A stretch of 64,000 nucleotides of DNA from an uncultured Vicinamibacterales bacterium (GTDB taxonomy: Bacteria > Acidobacteriota > Vicinamibacteria > Vicinamibacterales > UBA8438): positions 4,894,910-4,958,909 of the forward strand of contig OY282382.1 in NCBI GenBank assembly GCA_958295905.1, written 5' to 3'. The translations under genes were made by a program, and so were the position numbers. Shown here piece after piece: positions 1-9,753 of this stretch. Position 1 is the first letter of the stretch; each line of letters starts with the position of its first letter. The notes beneath the pieces are model-generated. The model was not told the origin of the DNA. It worked only from the letters and a program-made list of their open reading frames with translations, and searched no databases.

Positions 1-765
1 GCCGGCCGCCGGACCCCGGCCGATCGCCGCATGCAGGAGCCGGCGGGCCCTGCCCACCATGACCGTCTTCAGCGCCCGGCCCAGGTACGTGATCGACACC
101 AGGATGAGCACGACGCCCAACCCGATCAGCACGATGCCGCCCCAACGCTCCGGCGACGGACCGGCCAGCATCCCGACGATCGACCGGCCCGGCCGCACCG
201 CCCGGCCCAGCACGTCCCATCCCCCGGTCGAGTAGGACCCCAGGGACCCGAACGTCGTCAGCAGCGCCGCGCTCGCCCGTTCGATGAGGCCGAAGAGTAT
301 CTCGACCGGCAGGAAGACGACGATGCCGAGCAGATTGAACCAGTCGTGCACGGTCGCCGCCGCGAACGCCCGCCTGAACTCGTCGGGACGGCCCAGGTGG
401 CCGAGGCTGACCAGGGTGTTGGTGACGGTCGTGCCCATGTTGGCGCCCATGACCATCGGAATCGCGACCCCGACCGGCAGCCCGCCGGCCACCAGGCCGA
501 CGATGATGGACGTCACCGTGCTCGACGATTGCACGAGGGCGGTGGTGAGCGTGCCCAGGAGCACCCCGACGAACGGGTTGGTCGCGAAGGCGAAGAGCCG
601 CTCGGCCCCGGCCCGCCCGCCGACCGCCAGGCCGAAGCCGTCGCCCACGACCCCGACCGCGACGAGGAGCAGATAGACCATGCCGGCGACGATGCCCCAC
701 GCCGCCCACGGGCGCGGGGCGAACCGATCCGCCGTCCCGGCGTCCGGACCCGGGTTCTGAACCAT
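1..765 (-). CDS. Na/Pi cotransporter family protein, partial (C-terminus beyond window)
   Basis: Sodium-dependent phosphate symporter of the inner membrane (Na/Pi cotransporter, PF02690-like). Reading down from the ATG at 765 gives an open frame of 255 codons that leaves the window at base 1. After a short hydrophilic start it enters a membrane helix (WGIVAGMVYLLLVAVGVV) and then shows the family signature ALVQSSSTVTSIIVGLVAGG at about residues 75-95, followed by GANMGTTVTNTLVSLGHLGR, the glutamine-serine rich hairpin that binds phosphate and sodium. Further helices follow. The missing end cannot be judged, so a PhoU-like tail may or may not be present. No phosphate-regulon genes are visible beside it. 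Confidence 0.85.
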   Translation of the reverse strand, partial: MVQNPGPDAGTADRFAPRPWAAWGIVAGMVYLLLVAVGVVGDGFGLAVGGRAGAERLFAFATNPFVGVLLGTLTTALVQSSSTVTSIIVGLVAGGLPVGVAIPMVMGANMGTTVTNTLVSLGHLGRPDEFRRAFAAATVHDWFNLLGIVVFLPVEILFGLIERASAALLTTFGSLGSYSTGGWDVLGRAVRPGRSIVGMLAGPSPERWGGIVLIGLGVVLILVSITYLGRALKTVMVGRARRLLHAAIGRGPAAG

Positions 766-924
766 GCACCACCCTTCGTGACGGCAGGCGCGCCTGCCGC
801 CGACATGGTACCCGCCTTTGATACCGCCGACACGCCCCGCGGTCCCCGCGGGAACCCGCCGTCACCGGGGAACGACGGTTTTACCGGTGCGTTACGCGTT
901 CGACACATTCGGGAAATACGCTCT

Positions 925-1179
925 GCGGCCGTGAGCGGCGATCAGCGCGGGGAAGGCTCGGCGGCGTTCGACCGCGGGCGGGAAGGGGATCACCGCCGGC
1001 ATCGCCGTCGGCCTGGCGCGCGGGTCGGCGGTCCGATCTCCGGGGCCTCGATGAATCCCGCGCGACCCCTGGGACCGGCGCTGGTCGACGCGGCCCTCCA
1101 TCACCGGTGGGTCTACCTCACCGCGCCCCTCCTCGACGCCGTCCCGGCCGCCGGCGCCGCGAAATATCTGCGGGGGTGA
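925..1179 (+). pseudogene. Aquaporin (MIP family) C-terminal remnant, frameshifted
   Basis: The frame ending at 1179 encodes GGPISGASMNPARPLGPAL, the second NPA box of aquaporins and glycerol facilitators, followed by a last membrane helix (WVYLTAPLLDAVPAAGAAKYLRG) and a stop. The preceding helix (GKGITAGIAVGLA) lies in another frame near 980-1018, and the segment before it (AAVSGDQRGEG, about 925) is back in the first frame. Thus only the last third of the gene survives, with shifts. No N-terminal NPA box is found upstream, where the transporter gene on the other strand begins. It is best read as a decayed gene, not a functional channel. Confidence 0.75.
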
Positions 1180-1232
1180 TCGGCTCGATTGGACCCGCCC
1201 GCGGGGTCCGGGGATAATGGCGCAGGAGCTCC

Positions 1233-1334
1233 GGCGCACCGCGCGCCGCGGTTGCCGCAGGCACCCGAGCCGGCCAGAGGATGCCCCTGAGGCCGATCAG
1301 CCGGGGCGCACCGCGCGCCGCGGTTGCCGCAGGC
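1233..1334. repeat. 30-bp direct repeat, two copies
   Basis: The same 30 bases occur at 1233-1262 and 1305-1334, 72 bp apart start to start, in the gap before the dynamin-like gene. The core includes GCGCGCCGCGGTTGCCGC. No coding function is apparent. It belongs to the many short duplications seen in gaps of this window. Confidence 0.8.
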
Positions 1335-1433
1335 GCCCGAAGCCGTTCGGCGCGGCCTCCGGCCGAACGTCGGGCCGGCCGCCGCGAAGGGCTCCCGCCG
1401 CCTGGGGACGGCGATCCCGCGAGGACAACCGGC

Positions 1434-2900
1434 ATGCCGCAATCACAACCGTTGAAGAAGCGCCTGCGCAACCTGGAGAAGCACCTGTCCCAGGAGAACC
1501 CGATCCTGCTGCAGACCGTCGCGAGCTTCCGCAAGCTCGACCGGGTGTGCTACCGCCTGGGCCTCCTGGCGCCGGAGGACTCGTTCGCGACCCGCATCTC
1601 CTGGTGGCCGATGATCTCGGTGCTGGGAACCTACTCGTCCGGCAAGTCCACCTTCATCAACCACTACGTCGGAGAGGCCCTGCAACTCACCGGAAACCAG
1701 GCCGTCGACGACCGCTTCACGGTGATCTGCTACACGCATGGAGACGAGGCGCGGGTGCTGCCGGGCCTCGCCCTCGACGCCGATCCGCGCTTCTCTTTCT
1801 ACCGGTTGAGCCGCTCCATCGAGGAGCTGGCGGCCGGCGAAGGCCGGCGCATCGACGCCTATCTGCAACTGAAGACCTGCGGCGGCGCGAAGGTGCGGGG
1901 CAAGATCATCGTCGATTCGCCCGGCTTCGACGCGGATGCGCAACGCACGTCCACCCTCCGCATCACGGATCACATCATCGACCTCTCCGACTTGGTGCTG
2001 GTGTTCTTCGACGCCCGCCATCCCGAGGCGGGGACCATGCGGGACACGCTCGACCACTTGGTGTCCCAGACCATCAGCCGACCCGACTCCAGCAAGTTCC
2101 TGTACGTGCTGAACCAGATCGACACCACCGCGCGCGAGGACAATCCCGAGGACGTCATCGCCTCGTGGCAGCGCGCGCTCGCCCAGAAGGGACTGACCGC
2201 GGGCCGCTTCTATCGCATCTACAATCCCGCCGCGGCCGTGGCCATCGAGGACGACACCCGGCGCCGGCGGTTCGAGGCGAAGCGCGACGTCGACCTGAAG
2301 GACATCCACGACCGCATGGAGCAGGTGGGCGTCGACCGCGCCTACCGCGTCGTCGGCTCGCTGGAGCAGACCGCCCGGGACATCCAGGACCTGTTCGTCC
2401 CGAAGCTGGAGGCGCTGCTGGCGGAATGGCGGCGCGGGGTGCTGCGGCTCGACGCCGTCGTCTTCGGCCTCGTCATCGCCGCCGTCGGCGGCTGGACGCT
2501 GTGGACCGGCGCCTGGGACGGCCTGAGCTTCTCGCACCCCACCTGGGCCAGCCTCTTCACCCTCGACCCGCTATGGCAGATCGTGCTGCTGGCCCCGGTG
2601 CTGCTGGCCGGCGGATACATCCACGCCAGGCTCCGCGGCCGGGCCGCCCGGGCGGTGCTCGCCAGACTGGCCAAGCAGCCGACGGACGCCCACGGCACCC
2701 GGTTCGCCGACGGCCTGCCCCGCGCGTTCATCAACTGCGCGAGCGGCTGGCGCAGCATCTTCCGGCGCCGCCCCGTCGGCTGGGAGGGCCGGGCGAAGCG
2801 CCGGGTCGCCGACGTGCTGGCGGAAGCCAACGGCTACGTCCAACTCCTCAACGACCGGTATACCGACCCCTCCGGCGCCGGCGCGGATACCGCTTCGTAG
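1434..2900 (+). CDS. Dynamin-like GTPase with C-terminal membrane segments
   Basis: Large GTPase of 488 residues. The P-loop GTYSSGKST lies near residue 65, the G3 box DSPGFD near 161 and the G4 box NQID near 227, the order of dynamin-like and EHD-like bacterial GTPases. Two hydrophobic stretches follow near residues 340-360 (LDAVVFGLVIAAVGG) and 379-396 (WQIVLLAPVLLAGGYI), so the protein is probably anchored in the inner membrane, where it could remodel or protect the bilayer. The ATG at 1434 was chosen because homology-like sequence starts there (MPQSQPLKKRLRNLEKHL) and the frame further upstream is repeat DNA. Family relatives often occur in pairs, but no partner is present here. Its exact role is unknown. 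Confidence 0.75.
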   Translation: MPQSQPLKKRLRNLEKHLSQENPILLQTVASFRKLDRVCYRLGLLAPEDSFATRISWWPMISVLGTYSSGKSTFINHYVGEALQLTGNQAVDDRFTVICYTHGDEARVLPGLALDADPRFSFYRLSRSIEELAAGEGRRIDAYLQLKTCGGAKVRGKIIVDSPGFDADAQRTSTLRITDHIIDLSDLVLVFFDARHPEAGTMRDTLDHLVSQTISRPDSSKFLYVLNQIDTTAREDNPEDVIASWQRALAQKGLTAGRFYRIYNPAAAVAIEDDTRRRRFEAKRDVDLKDIHDRMEQVGVDRAYRVVGSLEQTARDIQDLFVPKLEALLAEWRRGVLRLDAVVFGLVIAAVGGWTLWTGAWDGLSFSHPTWASLFTLDPLWQIVLLAPVLLAGGYIHARLRGRAARAVLARLAKQPTDAHGTRFADGLPRAFINCASGWRSIFRRRPVGWEGRAKRRVADVLAEANGYVQLLNDRYTDPSGAGADTAS

Positions 2901-3227
2901 CCGGGAGCCCGCGACAGATCCCCCAGCCGGTCGGCCAGCGAACACCACCACGCCGCTACGTTGGATACCGGCGTCAGTCCGGCCATTTTCGAGCCGCGAT
3001 CCGCAGCATCGGCGCCTGCGGCGCCCCCATTAAGACGTGGCCCGACCTTGCCCTGAACGGCCACCAGCACCTCATCTTCCAGGCGTGGCGACAATACGTC
3101 GACCGCGCATCCCTCTCTCACCTGGCCGCCACCGCCCCAAGGGGGGACCACTCAGGAGGCCTTCCCATCGCAGTTCTGAAACTCCGCCGCACAGTCTTCG
3201 GCCCAGACGGCACCGAAAACGTGGGGC
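2901..3227. other. Intergenic gap between converging genes
   Basis: No convincing gene, repeat or RNA is seen. The flanking genes converge, so termination signals are expected, but no strong hairpin with a T-run stands out. Confidence 0.4.
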
Positions 3228-4241
3228 TTACTGCGCCGGGAACCTCGCGATGCGGTCCGAGCCGGCGATGCCGCCGAGCCAGATCTCGGCGCCGACCTGC
3301 AGGCCCACCGTCCCCAGGATGAAGTGCTCGTTCGACGGATAGCGGACGATCTCCTCCGCCGTCAGGGCGTCCGGGTCGACCCGCGCCACGCGCGAGGTTA
3401 CGCCGTCGCAGCGCCCCTGGCCCAGGCACTCGAAGATGGACTCCGGCGCCTCCCCGAGATGACCGGCGGCGAGCAGGGAGCCGTCCGGGGCCCACCGGAC
3501 GTTGTCGATGTGGAAGCCGACCTCCACCGCGTCCCGCCGCACCGGGGTCTCTCCGCGGGACACCCGGATCAGCGACCGCGTGCCCCAGCCGCCGATGTAC
3601 AGCCACCGCCCGTCCGCCGACGCGACGATGCCGTTCGGCCCGTTCGTCTCGGTGCCGGGAACCTCGGCCCAGCCGGCGTCCGGGGCCCACTCCCACACCC
3701 GGCCCTCCGGCCGGGCGAAGTGGGTCGCCGCGAAGCCGCCGCCGGGCAGCGCCGCCACTGAGTTGAAGGTGACGCCCTCGGGGGCCGTCGCGCAGCCCGT
3801 CCACGTCAGCACCGGCCGCGGCCCGCGGGCGTCGAGCTCGAAGACCTCGATGGCCTCGCGCGCCCCGTGCCGCACGACGTAGAGGGTGTGCCGGCCGCCG
3901 GGCCCCGGCCGCAGGTTGAGGCCGTGCGGCCGGAAGCCGCCGGCGAGGGGGCCACCGCACCCGCCGAACGCGGAGTCCGGTCTGGAGCGGAACGACGAGG
4001 TCGGAAACAGCACCGCCGAGCGGTGGTCCCGGCTGTCCGTCGCATAAAGGTAGCCGTCGTCCTCCATGCCCGCCACGATCACCCAGGGCGACTCCGGCAC
4101 CGCCACCAGATCCTCGGGGCTCACCGGACCGCACACGAACTCGACGTCGCCGTCGGGCCGGCACTGCGCCCCGCCCGTGCCGGCCCCCGCCGCCAGACAC
4201 AGCCCCGCCGCGACCACCACCAGGAACCGCCTTGCGCGCAT
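3228..4241 (-). CDS. Secreted beta-propeller, SMP-30/arylesterase-like
   Basis: Exported protein of 337 residues with a clear signal peptide (MRARRFLVVVAAGLCLAAGAGTGG, cut before about residue 26). Repeated blades end in short aromatic strands (for example WVIVAGMEDDGYLYA, GRWLYIGGWGTRSLIRV, HIDNVRWAPDGSLLAAG), and the N-G-P-N-G-I-V-A stretch resembles the metal-ligand loop of SMP-30, gluconolactonase and paraoxonase-like propellers. Four to six cysteines suggest disulfides in the periplasm. The substrate cannot be named. It stands alone on the minus strand, converging with the dynamin-like gene and diverging from the polymerase gene. Confidence 0.6.
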   Translation of the reverse strand: MRARRFLVVVAAGLCLAAGAGTGGAQCRPDGDVEFVCGPVSPEDLVAVPESPWVIVAGMEDDGYLYATDSRDHRSAVLFPTSSFRSRPDSAFGGCGGPLAGGFRPHGLNLRPGPGGRHTLYVVRHGAREAIEVFELDARGPRPVLTWTGCATAPEGVTFNSVAALPGGGFAATHFARPEGRVWEWAPDAGWAEVPGTETNGPNGIVASADGRWLYIGGWGTRSLIRVSRGETPVRRDAVEVGFHIDNVRWAPDGSLLAAGHLGEAPESIFECLGQGRCDGVTSRVARVDPDALTAEEIVRYPSNEHFILGTVGLQVGAEIWLGGIAGSDRIARFPAQ

Positions 4242-4528
4242 GTCTCTCTCCTGTCGCGGGTTGATCCCGCCAGATGCGCCGCCGGTCGAACCGCAGGCCG
4301 AGTTCCGTCGCCACGGTCCAGACCGGCGCCCGCCGGTCTCCGCCGGCGCGGGGGTTCTACCGCCGTCCCCTGACCGCCCGCGGGAGTCCCCGCAGGCCTT
4401 CGAGCGGCGACGTCCCTCTCGGCGCCGCGCAGGGGTTCTACCACGGCCCCGTTGGGTCTACTGTACCCCGTGCGCCCCGTCCGGGATTCGATTCTACCGC
4501 CGGTGGCGGGGACCGGCTCTACGAGATC

Positions 4529-6883
4529 ATGCGGAACGCCGACGATGCGAAGGCCGCGACCCCGGAGGCGGCGCGCGGCTTCATCCTGCAGGCCACGTAC
4601 CGCATCGAGAACGGCGCGCCGGTGGTCCACCTCTACGGCGTGCTGGAGGGGGGCGGCACGTTCCTCGTGCGGGACCGCCGCGAGATCCCCCACTTCTACG
4701 TCCGCCGCGGGGACGCCGCCCGCGCCCGGGACCTAGGCGCGGCGCGCCAGATCGACACCCCCCGGCGGACCTTCGACGGCGACCGCGTCGTCCGGGTGGA
4801 GGTCGCCGTCCCCCCGCACGCGCCGCCCCTCCGGGACCGCCTGCAGGAGCACGGCATCCAGACCTTCGAGGCGGACGTCCGTTTCGCCGTGCGCTACCTG
4901 CTCGACCGCGGCATCCGCGGCGGCTGCGGGATTGCGGGCGTCTCGACCCCCGGCGAACGCATCACCCGCGTATTCGATGACCCCGAGTTGAGCCCGGCGC
5001 AGGTGGCGGTGTCACCGTCGGTGCTGTCCTTCGACATCGAGACCGATCCCGCCGGCCGGCGTCTGCTCGCCGTCGCGCTCTACGGCGAGGGCGCCGACGA
5101 GGTCTATATCGTCGACCCCGGCGGACGCCCGCTGCCCGGCCGCGCCATCGGCTGCGCCGGCGAGCGGGAGGCCCTCGACGCCTTCGCCGACCGCGTGCGC
5201 GGGCTGGACCCGGACGTGCTGACCGGCTGGAACGTCGTCGACTTCGACCTCAAGGTGCTCAGCCGGATCGCGGGACGCACGGGCGCTGCCCTGCAGCTCG
5301 GCCGCGATGCGGGACCGTTGCGCCTGCGGCCGCCCCGCGGCTGGTTCGGCAGCGGCGAGGCGTCCATCCCCGGCCGCCTCGTCCTCGACGGCATGGACCT
5401 CGTGCGCGGCGCGTTCCTGCGCTTCGACGACTACTCGCTGGACCGGGTCGCGAACGAGGTGCTCGGCGAAGGCAAGGTGGCCCTCGGCGACGGCCGCGGC
5501 GACCGGGCGGAGGAGATCCAGGCCCGTTTCCGCGACGATCTCGACACCTTCGCGGACTACGCGCGCACGGATGCCCGTCTCGCGCTGCAGATCGTGCGGA
5601 AGCTCGACCTCGTGACCCTGGCGATGGCCCGCAGCCGCCTCACCGGCATGACGCCGGACCGCGTTTCGGCCAGCATCGCATCGTTCGACTTCCTCTACCT
5701 CGCCGCCCTCGGCAAGCGGGGCGTCGTGGCCCCCACCGTGCGGTCGGACGACGCGCGGGTGTCCCGGCATCAGGCCGGCGGCGACGTGTTCGAACCGGTC
5801 ACGGGCATCCACGAGAACGTCTGGGTGTTCGACTTCAAGAGCCTGTACCCCAGCGTCATCCGCACGTTCAACATCGATCCGCTCGGCTACGTGGCGGGTC
5901 CCGCGCCGGGGGACGCGGTGGTGCGACTCTCCGACGACACGGCGTTCCGCCGCGGCGACGCCATCCTCCCGGCGATGCTGGACGAGCTGTTCCCGCAACG
6001 GGAGGCCGCCAAACGCGCCGGCGACGCCGTCGCCTCGCAGGCCATCAAGATCCTGATGAACTCGTTCTACGGCGTGCTCGGCACGCCGGCCTGCCGGTTC
6101 CACAACGCCGCCGTCGCCAACGCCGTCACCGGCCTGGGCCGCCGCCTGCTGCGGTGGTCGAAGCGCTGGTTCGAAGAACGGGGCTTCGATGTGCTCTACG
6201 GCGACACCGACAGCCTCTTCGTGCGTTCCGGCCTGTCCCCGGAGGCCGCCCGCGACGCCGGTCCGCGTCTCGCCCTGGCGCTGAACGAAGCCGTCGCCGC
6301 CCACGTCTCCGCCGAGTGGCAGGTAACCAGTCTTCTCGACCTGGAGCTCGAAAAGCTGTATCTGAAGCTCGTCCTGCCGTCCGTCCGGCGCGGCCGGGGC
6401 GGCGCGCGCAAGCGCTACGCGGGGCTCGTCGACGGCCGCCGCGAGGTCGAGTTCGTCGGCATGGAGGTGGTGCGCCGCGACTGGACGGCGCTCGCCAAGG
6501 ACGTGCAGCGCGAGCTCTATGCGCGGCTCTTCGCGGGCGAGCCGGTGGACGGCTATCTCGCGGACACCGTCGCCGCGCTCCGGCGCGGCGAGCTCGACGA
6601 CAAGCTCGTCTACCGCAAGGGCCTGCGGAAGCGTCCCGCCGCGTACACCGCGGGCACGCCGCCGCACGTCGCCGCCGCCCGCAAGTCCCCGCGCCCGGGC
6701 CGCGTGGTCTCCTACCTGATGACCGTCGCGGGCCCCGAGCCTCTGGACGCGCTGGCCAACGCGCCGGACCGGGAGCACTACGTGGACAAGCAGGTGCGTC
6801 CGGTCGCCGAGCCGGTGCTGGCCGCCCTCGGGCTCGACTTCGACCGGGTGGTGGGCGACGACCGACAGCTCCCGTTGTTCTGA
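4529..6883 (+). CDS. polB: Family B DNA polymerase (Pol II type)
   Basis: DNA polymerase of 784 residues with 3'-5' proofreading and polymerase domains. Exonuclease motif I (SFDIET) is near residue 168, motif II (GWNVVDFDL) near 232 and motif III (YARTDA) near 349. Polymerase motif A (DFKSLYPSVI) is near 434, motif B (KILMNSFYG) near 507 and motif C (YGDTDS) near 557, so all catalytic aspartates are present. The length and motif spacing match the E. coli Pol II (translesion and restart polymerase) group. The open frame extends upstream to 4274, but that part is repetitive and not protein-like; the ATG at 4529 precedes recognisable sequence. The last codons and stop (CCCGTTGTTCTGA) are partly copied downstream at 6982-6990. 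Likely expressed singly; no LexA-type box was identified. Confidence 0.9.
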   Translation: MRNADDAKAATPEAARGFILQATYRIENGAPVVHLYGVLEGGGTFLVRDRREIPHFYVRRGDAARARDLGAARQIDTPRRTFDGDRVVRVEVAVPPHAPPLRDRLQEHGIQTFEADVRFAVRYLLDRGIRGGCGIAGVSTPGERITRVFDDPELSPAQVAVSPSVLSFDIETDPAGRRLLAVALYGEGADEVYIVDPGGRPLPGRAIGCAGEREALDAFADRVRGLDPDVLTGWNVVDFDLKVLSRIAGRTGAALQLGRDAGPLRLRPPRGWFGSGEASIPGRLVLDGMDLVRGAFLRFDDYSLDRVANEVLGEGKVALGDGRGDRAEEIQARFRDDLDTFADYARTDARLALQIVRKLDLVTLAMARSRLTGMTPDRVSASIASFDFLYLAALGKRGVVAPTVRSDDARVSRHQAGGDVFEPVTGIHENVWVFDFKSLYPSVIRTFNIDPLGYVAGPAPGDAVVRLSDDTAFRRGDAILPAMLDELFPQREAAKRAGDAVASQAIKILMNSFYGVLGTPACRFHNAAVANAVTGLGRRLLRWSKRWFEERGFDVLYGDTDSLFVRSGLSPEAARDAGPRLALALNEAVAAHVSAEWQVTSLLDLELEKLYLKLVLPSVRRGRGGARKRYAGLVDGRREVEFVGMEVVRRDWTALAKDVQRELYARLFAGEPVDGYLADTVAALRRGELDDKLVYRKGLRKRPAAYTAGTPPHVAAARKSPRPGRVVSYLMTVAGPEPLDALANAPDREHYVDKQVRPVAEPVLAALGLDFDRVVGDDRQLPLF

Positions 6884-6924
6884 CCGGCCGGGCCGGCCGG
6901 GCGGCGCCGGAGCGGACCACGGTG

Positions 6925-7165
6925 TCAGCGATCACGAAACCTGCATGCCTCGCCGGTTTGAGGCGAAGCCTCGTCAGGCTTCCCGTTCTGACCGGCCGGG
7001 GGCGCCGGTGGGCGGTGCCGGTAGTGGACCCCGGCGAATCCGGAGACAGACTCGGCGGTCTACGAGGCCGGGGCGCCGGTGCGGCGGTGCCGGTAGTGGA
7101 CCCCGGGGGTCAGCGATCATGGAACCTGCATGCCTCGCCGGTCTGAGGCGAAGCCTCGTCAGGCT
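6925..7165. repeat. Nested direct repeats downstream of polB
   Basis: The 500-bp gap 6884-7383 is mostly repeat. A 56-bp unit (core CTGCATGCCTCGCCGG) occurs at 6925-6980 and 7110-7165 with a few mismatches. Each unit contains the small inverted repeat GCCTC...GAGGC. A second unit with GGCGGTGCCGGTAGTGGACC lies at about 7011-7030 and 7082-7102. The stretch 6982-7000 repeats the last bases and stop codon of polB. No gene is seen. The bases around 7208-7247 resemble those at 37446-37485 upstream of the gamma-glutamyltransferase gene, so they may be shared promoter-proximal sequence. Confidence 0.75.
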
Positions 7166-7383
7166 TGGGGCGCCAGGACGCCTCGGGAGGCCAGCCACGC
7201 CGGATACTCCCAGCGGCGGCGTCTCACTTTCCTGACGTGCACCCCCAACCGGGCCCAACCGGCTCGACTCTCGACAGGACTGCGTGTAACATACGCTTCC
7301 GTACCTACTGCTTGTGCGCGTTCCCGCCCCGCGGGCGCGCGCTCTTCTTCGCCACCGGACGCCGGAACGCGGCGAGGGTCGAC

Positions 7384-9753
7384 ATGCGCATTCAGAAGAG
7401 AGCCGCCTTGGCGGCCGGGCTCGCGCTCGCTGGGCTGGGGCTCGCACAACCCGAGGCTGCGGACGCCCAGGCACGCAGCCCGGAGCAGTCGCTCGTCAAC
7501 CGGTACTGTCTCGGGTGCCACAACGACCGGGCGTTGCAGGGCGGGCTGTCCCTCGAGGCGGCGCCCCTCGACGACGTCGCCGGCCACACCGAGGTGTGGG
7601 AGCGGGTGGTCCGGAAGCTGCGGGCCGGCGCCATGCCCCCGGCGGGGTCGGCGCGTCCGGAGGCCGCCGCCTACCAGGGCCTGCTCGACTACATTGAGAC
7701 CGCTCTCGATAGGCGCGCCGACGCCTCCCCCGATCCGGGACGGACGGACACCTTCCGGCGCCTGAACCGCACCGAGTACCGCAACGCCGTCCGCGACCTG
7801 CTGGCCCTCGACGTCGACGTGGCCGCCCTGCTGCCCCGCGACGACGCGAGCTACGGCTTCGACAACGTGGGGGTGGTCGAGCTGTCGCCCACCCTGATGG
7901 AGCGGTACCTGGCCGCCGCGCAGAAGATCAGCCGGCTCGCGGTCGGCAGCTCGGCCATCGTGCCGGGCAGCCGGGTCGTCACCCTGCGGCCGGATCTGAC
8001 CCAGGAGGCGCACCTCGAGGGGTTGCCGTTCGGCACCCGCGGCGGCGCCACCGTCGACCACACGTTCCCGCTGGACGGCGAGTACGAGATCGAGGTGCGG
8101 CTGGCCCGCAACCGCAACGAGAACGTCGAGGGGCTGCGCGACCCCCACATCGTCGAGATGCTGCTCGACGGCGGGCGCCTGAAGCTGTTCACGGTGGTCC
8201 CCGACCGCAACCGGCTCGGCGGCTACTACGCCGACGAGGGGGTCGACCGGCACCTCAACCTGCGCCTGCACGTCACCGCCGGTCCGCACGCCGTCGGCGC
8301 CGCTTTTCTGCGCAAGAACGCGGCCCTCATCGAGACCGAGCGGCAGCCCTATCAGGCGCAGTTCAACCAGGACCGGCATCCGCGCCAGCAGCCGGCGGTG
8401 CACTCGATATCGATCAGCGGCCCGTTCAACCCGAGCGGCGCCGGCGACACGCCGAGCCGCGACCGCATCTTCACCTGCCGGCCGTCGGCCGCGGCCGACG
8501 AGGCCGACTGCGCGGCCCGCATCGTCTCCGCGCTGGCCCGGCGCGCCTACCGGCGGCCGGTGTCCTACGGCGACATCGAGATGCCCCTCTCGTTCTTCGA
8601 GCGGGGCCGCGCCGACGGCGGCTTCGAGGCGGGCATCGAGCTCGCGCTGCGCGCGCTGCTGACGAGCCCCGAGTTCCTCTTCCGCATCGAAGAGGACCCG
8701 GAGGACGCGGCGCCGGGCGCGCCCTACCGGCTGGACGACCTCGCGCTCGCCTCGCGCCTGTCGTTCTTCCTGTGGAGCAGCATCCCCGACGACGAGCTCC
8801 TCGACCTCGCCGAGGCCGGGAAGCTCGGCGACCCGGCGGTGCGCGAGGCGCAGGTGCGGCGGATGCTCGCCGACCCGCGGGCGGCGACGCTGACCACCAA
8901 CTTCGCCGGCCAGTGGCTGCATCTCCGCAACTTGGAGACGGCGGCGCCGAACCTCCGGCGGTTCCCCGACTTCGACGACAACCTGCGGCAGGCGTTCCGG
9001 CGGGAGACGGAGCTGCTGTTCGGCAGCGTCGTCGGCGGGGACCGCAGCGTCCTCGACCTCCTGCAGGCCGACTACACGTTCCTCAACGAGCGTCTCGCCC
9101 GGCACTACGGCATTCCCGGGGTCTACGGCAGCGGGTTCCGGCGGGTCGAGCTGCCGGACGACAGCATCCGCGGCGGGCTGCTGGGGCACGGCAGCATCCT
9201 GACCGTCACCTCCTACGCCACCCGCACGTCGCCGGTGCTGCGCGGCAAGTGGATTCTCGACAACCTGATCGGCATGCCCCCGCCGTCCCCGCCGGCGAGC
9301 GTGCCGCCCCTTGACGAGCCCGAGCCGGGGGTGGCCGCACGATCGATGCGCGAGCGGATGGAGGCGCACCGCGTGAACCCCGCGTGCGCCGCCTGCCACC
9401 GGCTCATGGACCCGGCCGGGCTCTCGATGGAGAACTTCGACGCCATCGGCCGGTGGCGCGACCGCGGCGAAGACTGGAGCCCGATCGACGCCCGCGGGAG
9501 CATCCCCGGCGGCGGCGACTTCGACGGCGTGACCGGGCTGCGCGACGCGGTGCTCGCCCGCCCGCACGTCTTCGCGGGCACGGTGGCCGAGAAGCTCCTC
9601 ACCTATGCGTTGGGCCGCGGGCTCGACCACAACGACGGGCCGGCGGTGCGGCGCATCGTCCGCGACGCCGCCGGCGACGACTACCGGTTCTCGTCTCTCG
9701 TGCTCGGTATCGTAGAGAGCATCCCGTTCCAGATGCGGAGGTCGCAGTCATGA
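7384..9753 (+). CDS. DUF1592/DUF1588/DUF1585-type secreted cytochrome protein (cassette 1)
   Basis: Exported protein of 789 residues with signal peptide (KRAALAAGLALAGLGLAQPEA). An N-terminal heme-binding site YCLGCH lies near residue 40 with a later MPPAG methionine, followed by the planctomycete/acidobacterial series PSD3 (DUF1587, LNRTEYRNAVRDLL), a carbohydrate-binding-like beta domain, PSD5/PSD4 (DUF1595/DUF1592, FFLWSSIPDDELLDLA), PSCyt3 (DUF1588, TRTSPVLRGKWILDNL with CAACH near 669) and PSD2 (DUF1585) at the end. Such proteins are predicted periplasmic cytochrome-linked enzymes of unknown substrate. The stop overlaps the start of the next gene (ATGA at 9750-9753), so both are cotranslated. 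Two paralogues lie at 27144-29669 and at 63883 onward. The ATG at 7384 directly precedes the signal peptide; the frame upstream is repeat. Confidence 0.85.
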   Translation: MRIQKRAALAAGLALAGLGLAQPEAADAQARSPEQSLVNRYCLGCHNDRALQGGLSLEAAPLDDVAGHTEVWERVVRKLRAGAMPPAGSARPEAAAYQGLLDYIETALDRRADASPDPGRTDTFRRLNRTEYRNAVRDLLALDVDVAALLPRDDASYGFDNVGVVELSPTLMERYLAAAQKISRLAVGSSAIVPGSRVVTLRPDLTQEAHLEGLPFGTRGGATVDHTFPLDGEYEIEVRLARNRNENVEGLRDPHIVEMLLDGGRLKLFTVVPDRNRLGGYYADEGVDRHLNLRLHVTAGPHAVGAAFLRKNAALIETERQPYQAQFNQDRHPRQQPAVHSISISGPFNPSGAGDTPSRDRIFTCRPSAAADEADCAARIVSALARRAYRRPVSYGDIEMPLSFFERGRADGGFEAGIELALRALLTSPEFLFRIEEDPEDAAPGAPYRLDDLALASRLSFFLWSSIPDDELLDLAEAGKLGDPAVREAQVRRMLADPRAATLTTNFAGQWLHLRNLETAAPNLRRFPDFDDNLRQAFRRETELLFGSVVGGDRSVLDLLQADYTFLNERLARHYGIPGVYGSGFRRVELPDDSIRGGLLGHGSILTVTSYATRTSPVLRGKWILDNLIGMPPPSPPASVPPLDEPEPGVAARSMRERMEAHRVNPACAACHRLMDPAGLSMENFDAIGRWRDRGEDWSPIDARGSIPGGGDFDGVTGLRDAVLARPHVFAGTVAEKLLTYALGRGLDHNDGPAVRRIVRDAAGDDYRFSSLVLGIVESIPFQMRRSQS

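Noticed and set aside
5012-6778. 588-codon minus-strand frame opposite polB
   Set aside because: Shadow frame caused by high GC at third positions; no motif, and polB on the other strand is complete.
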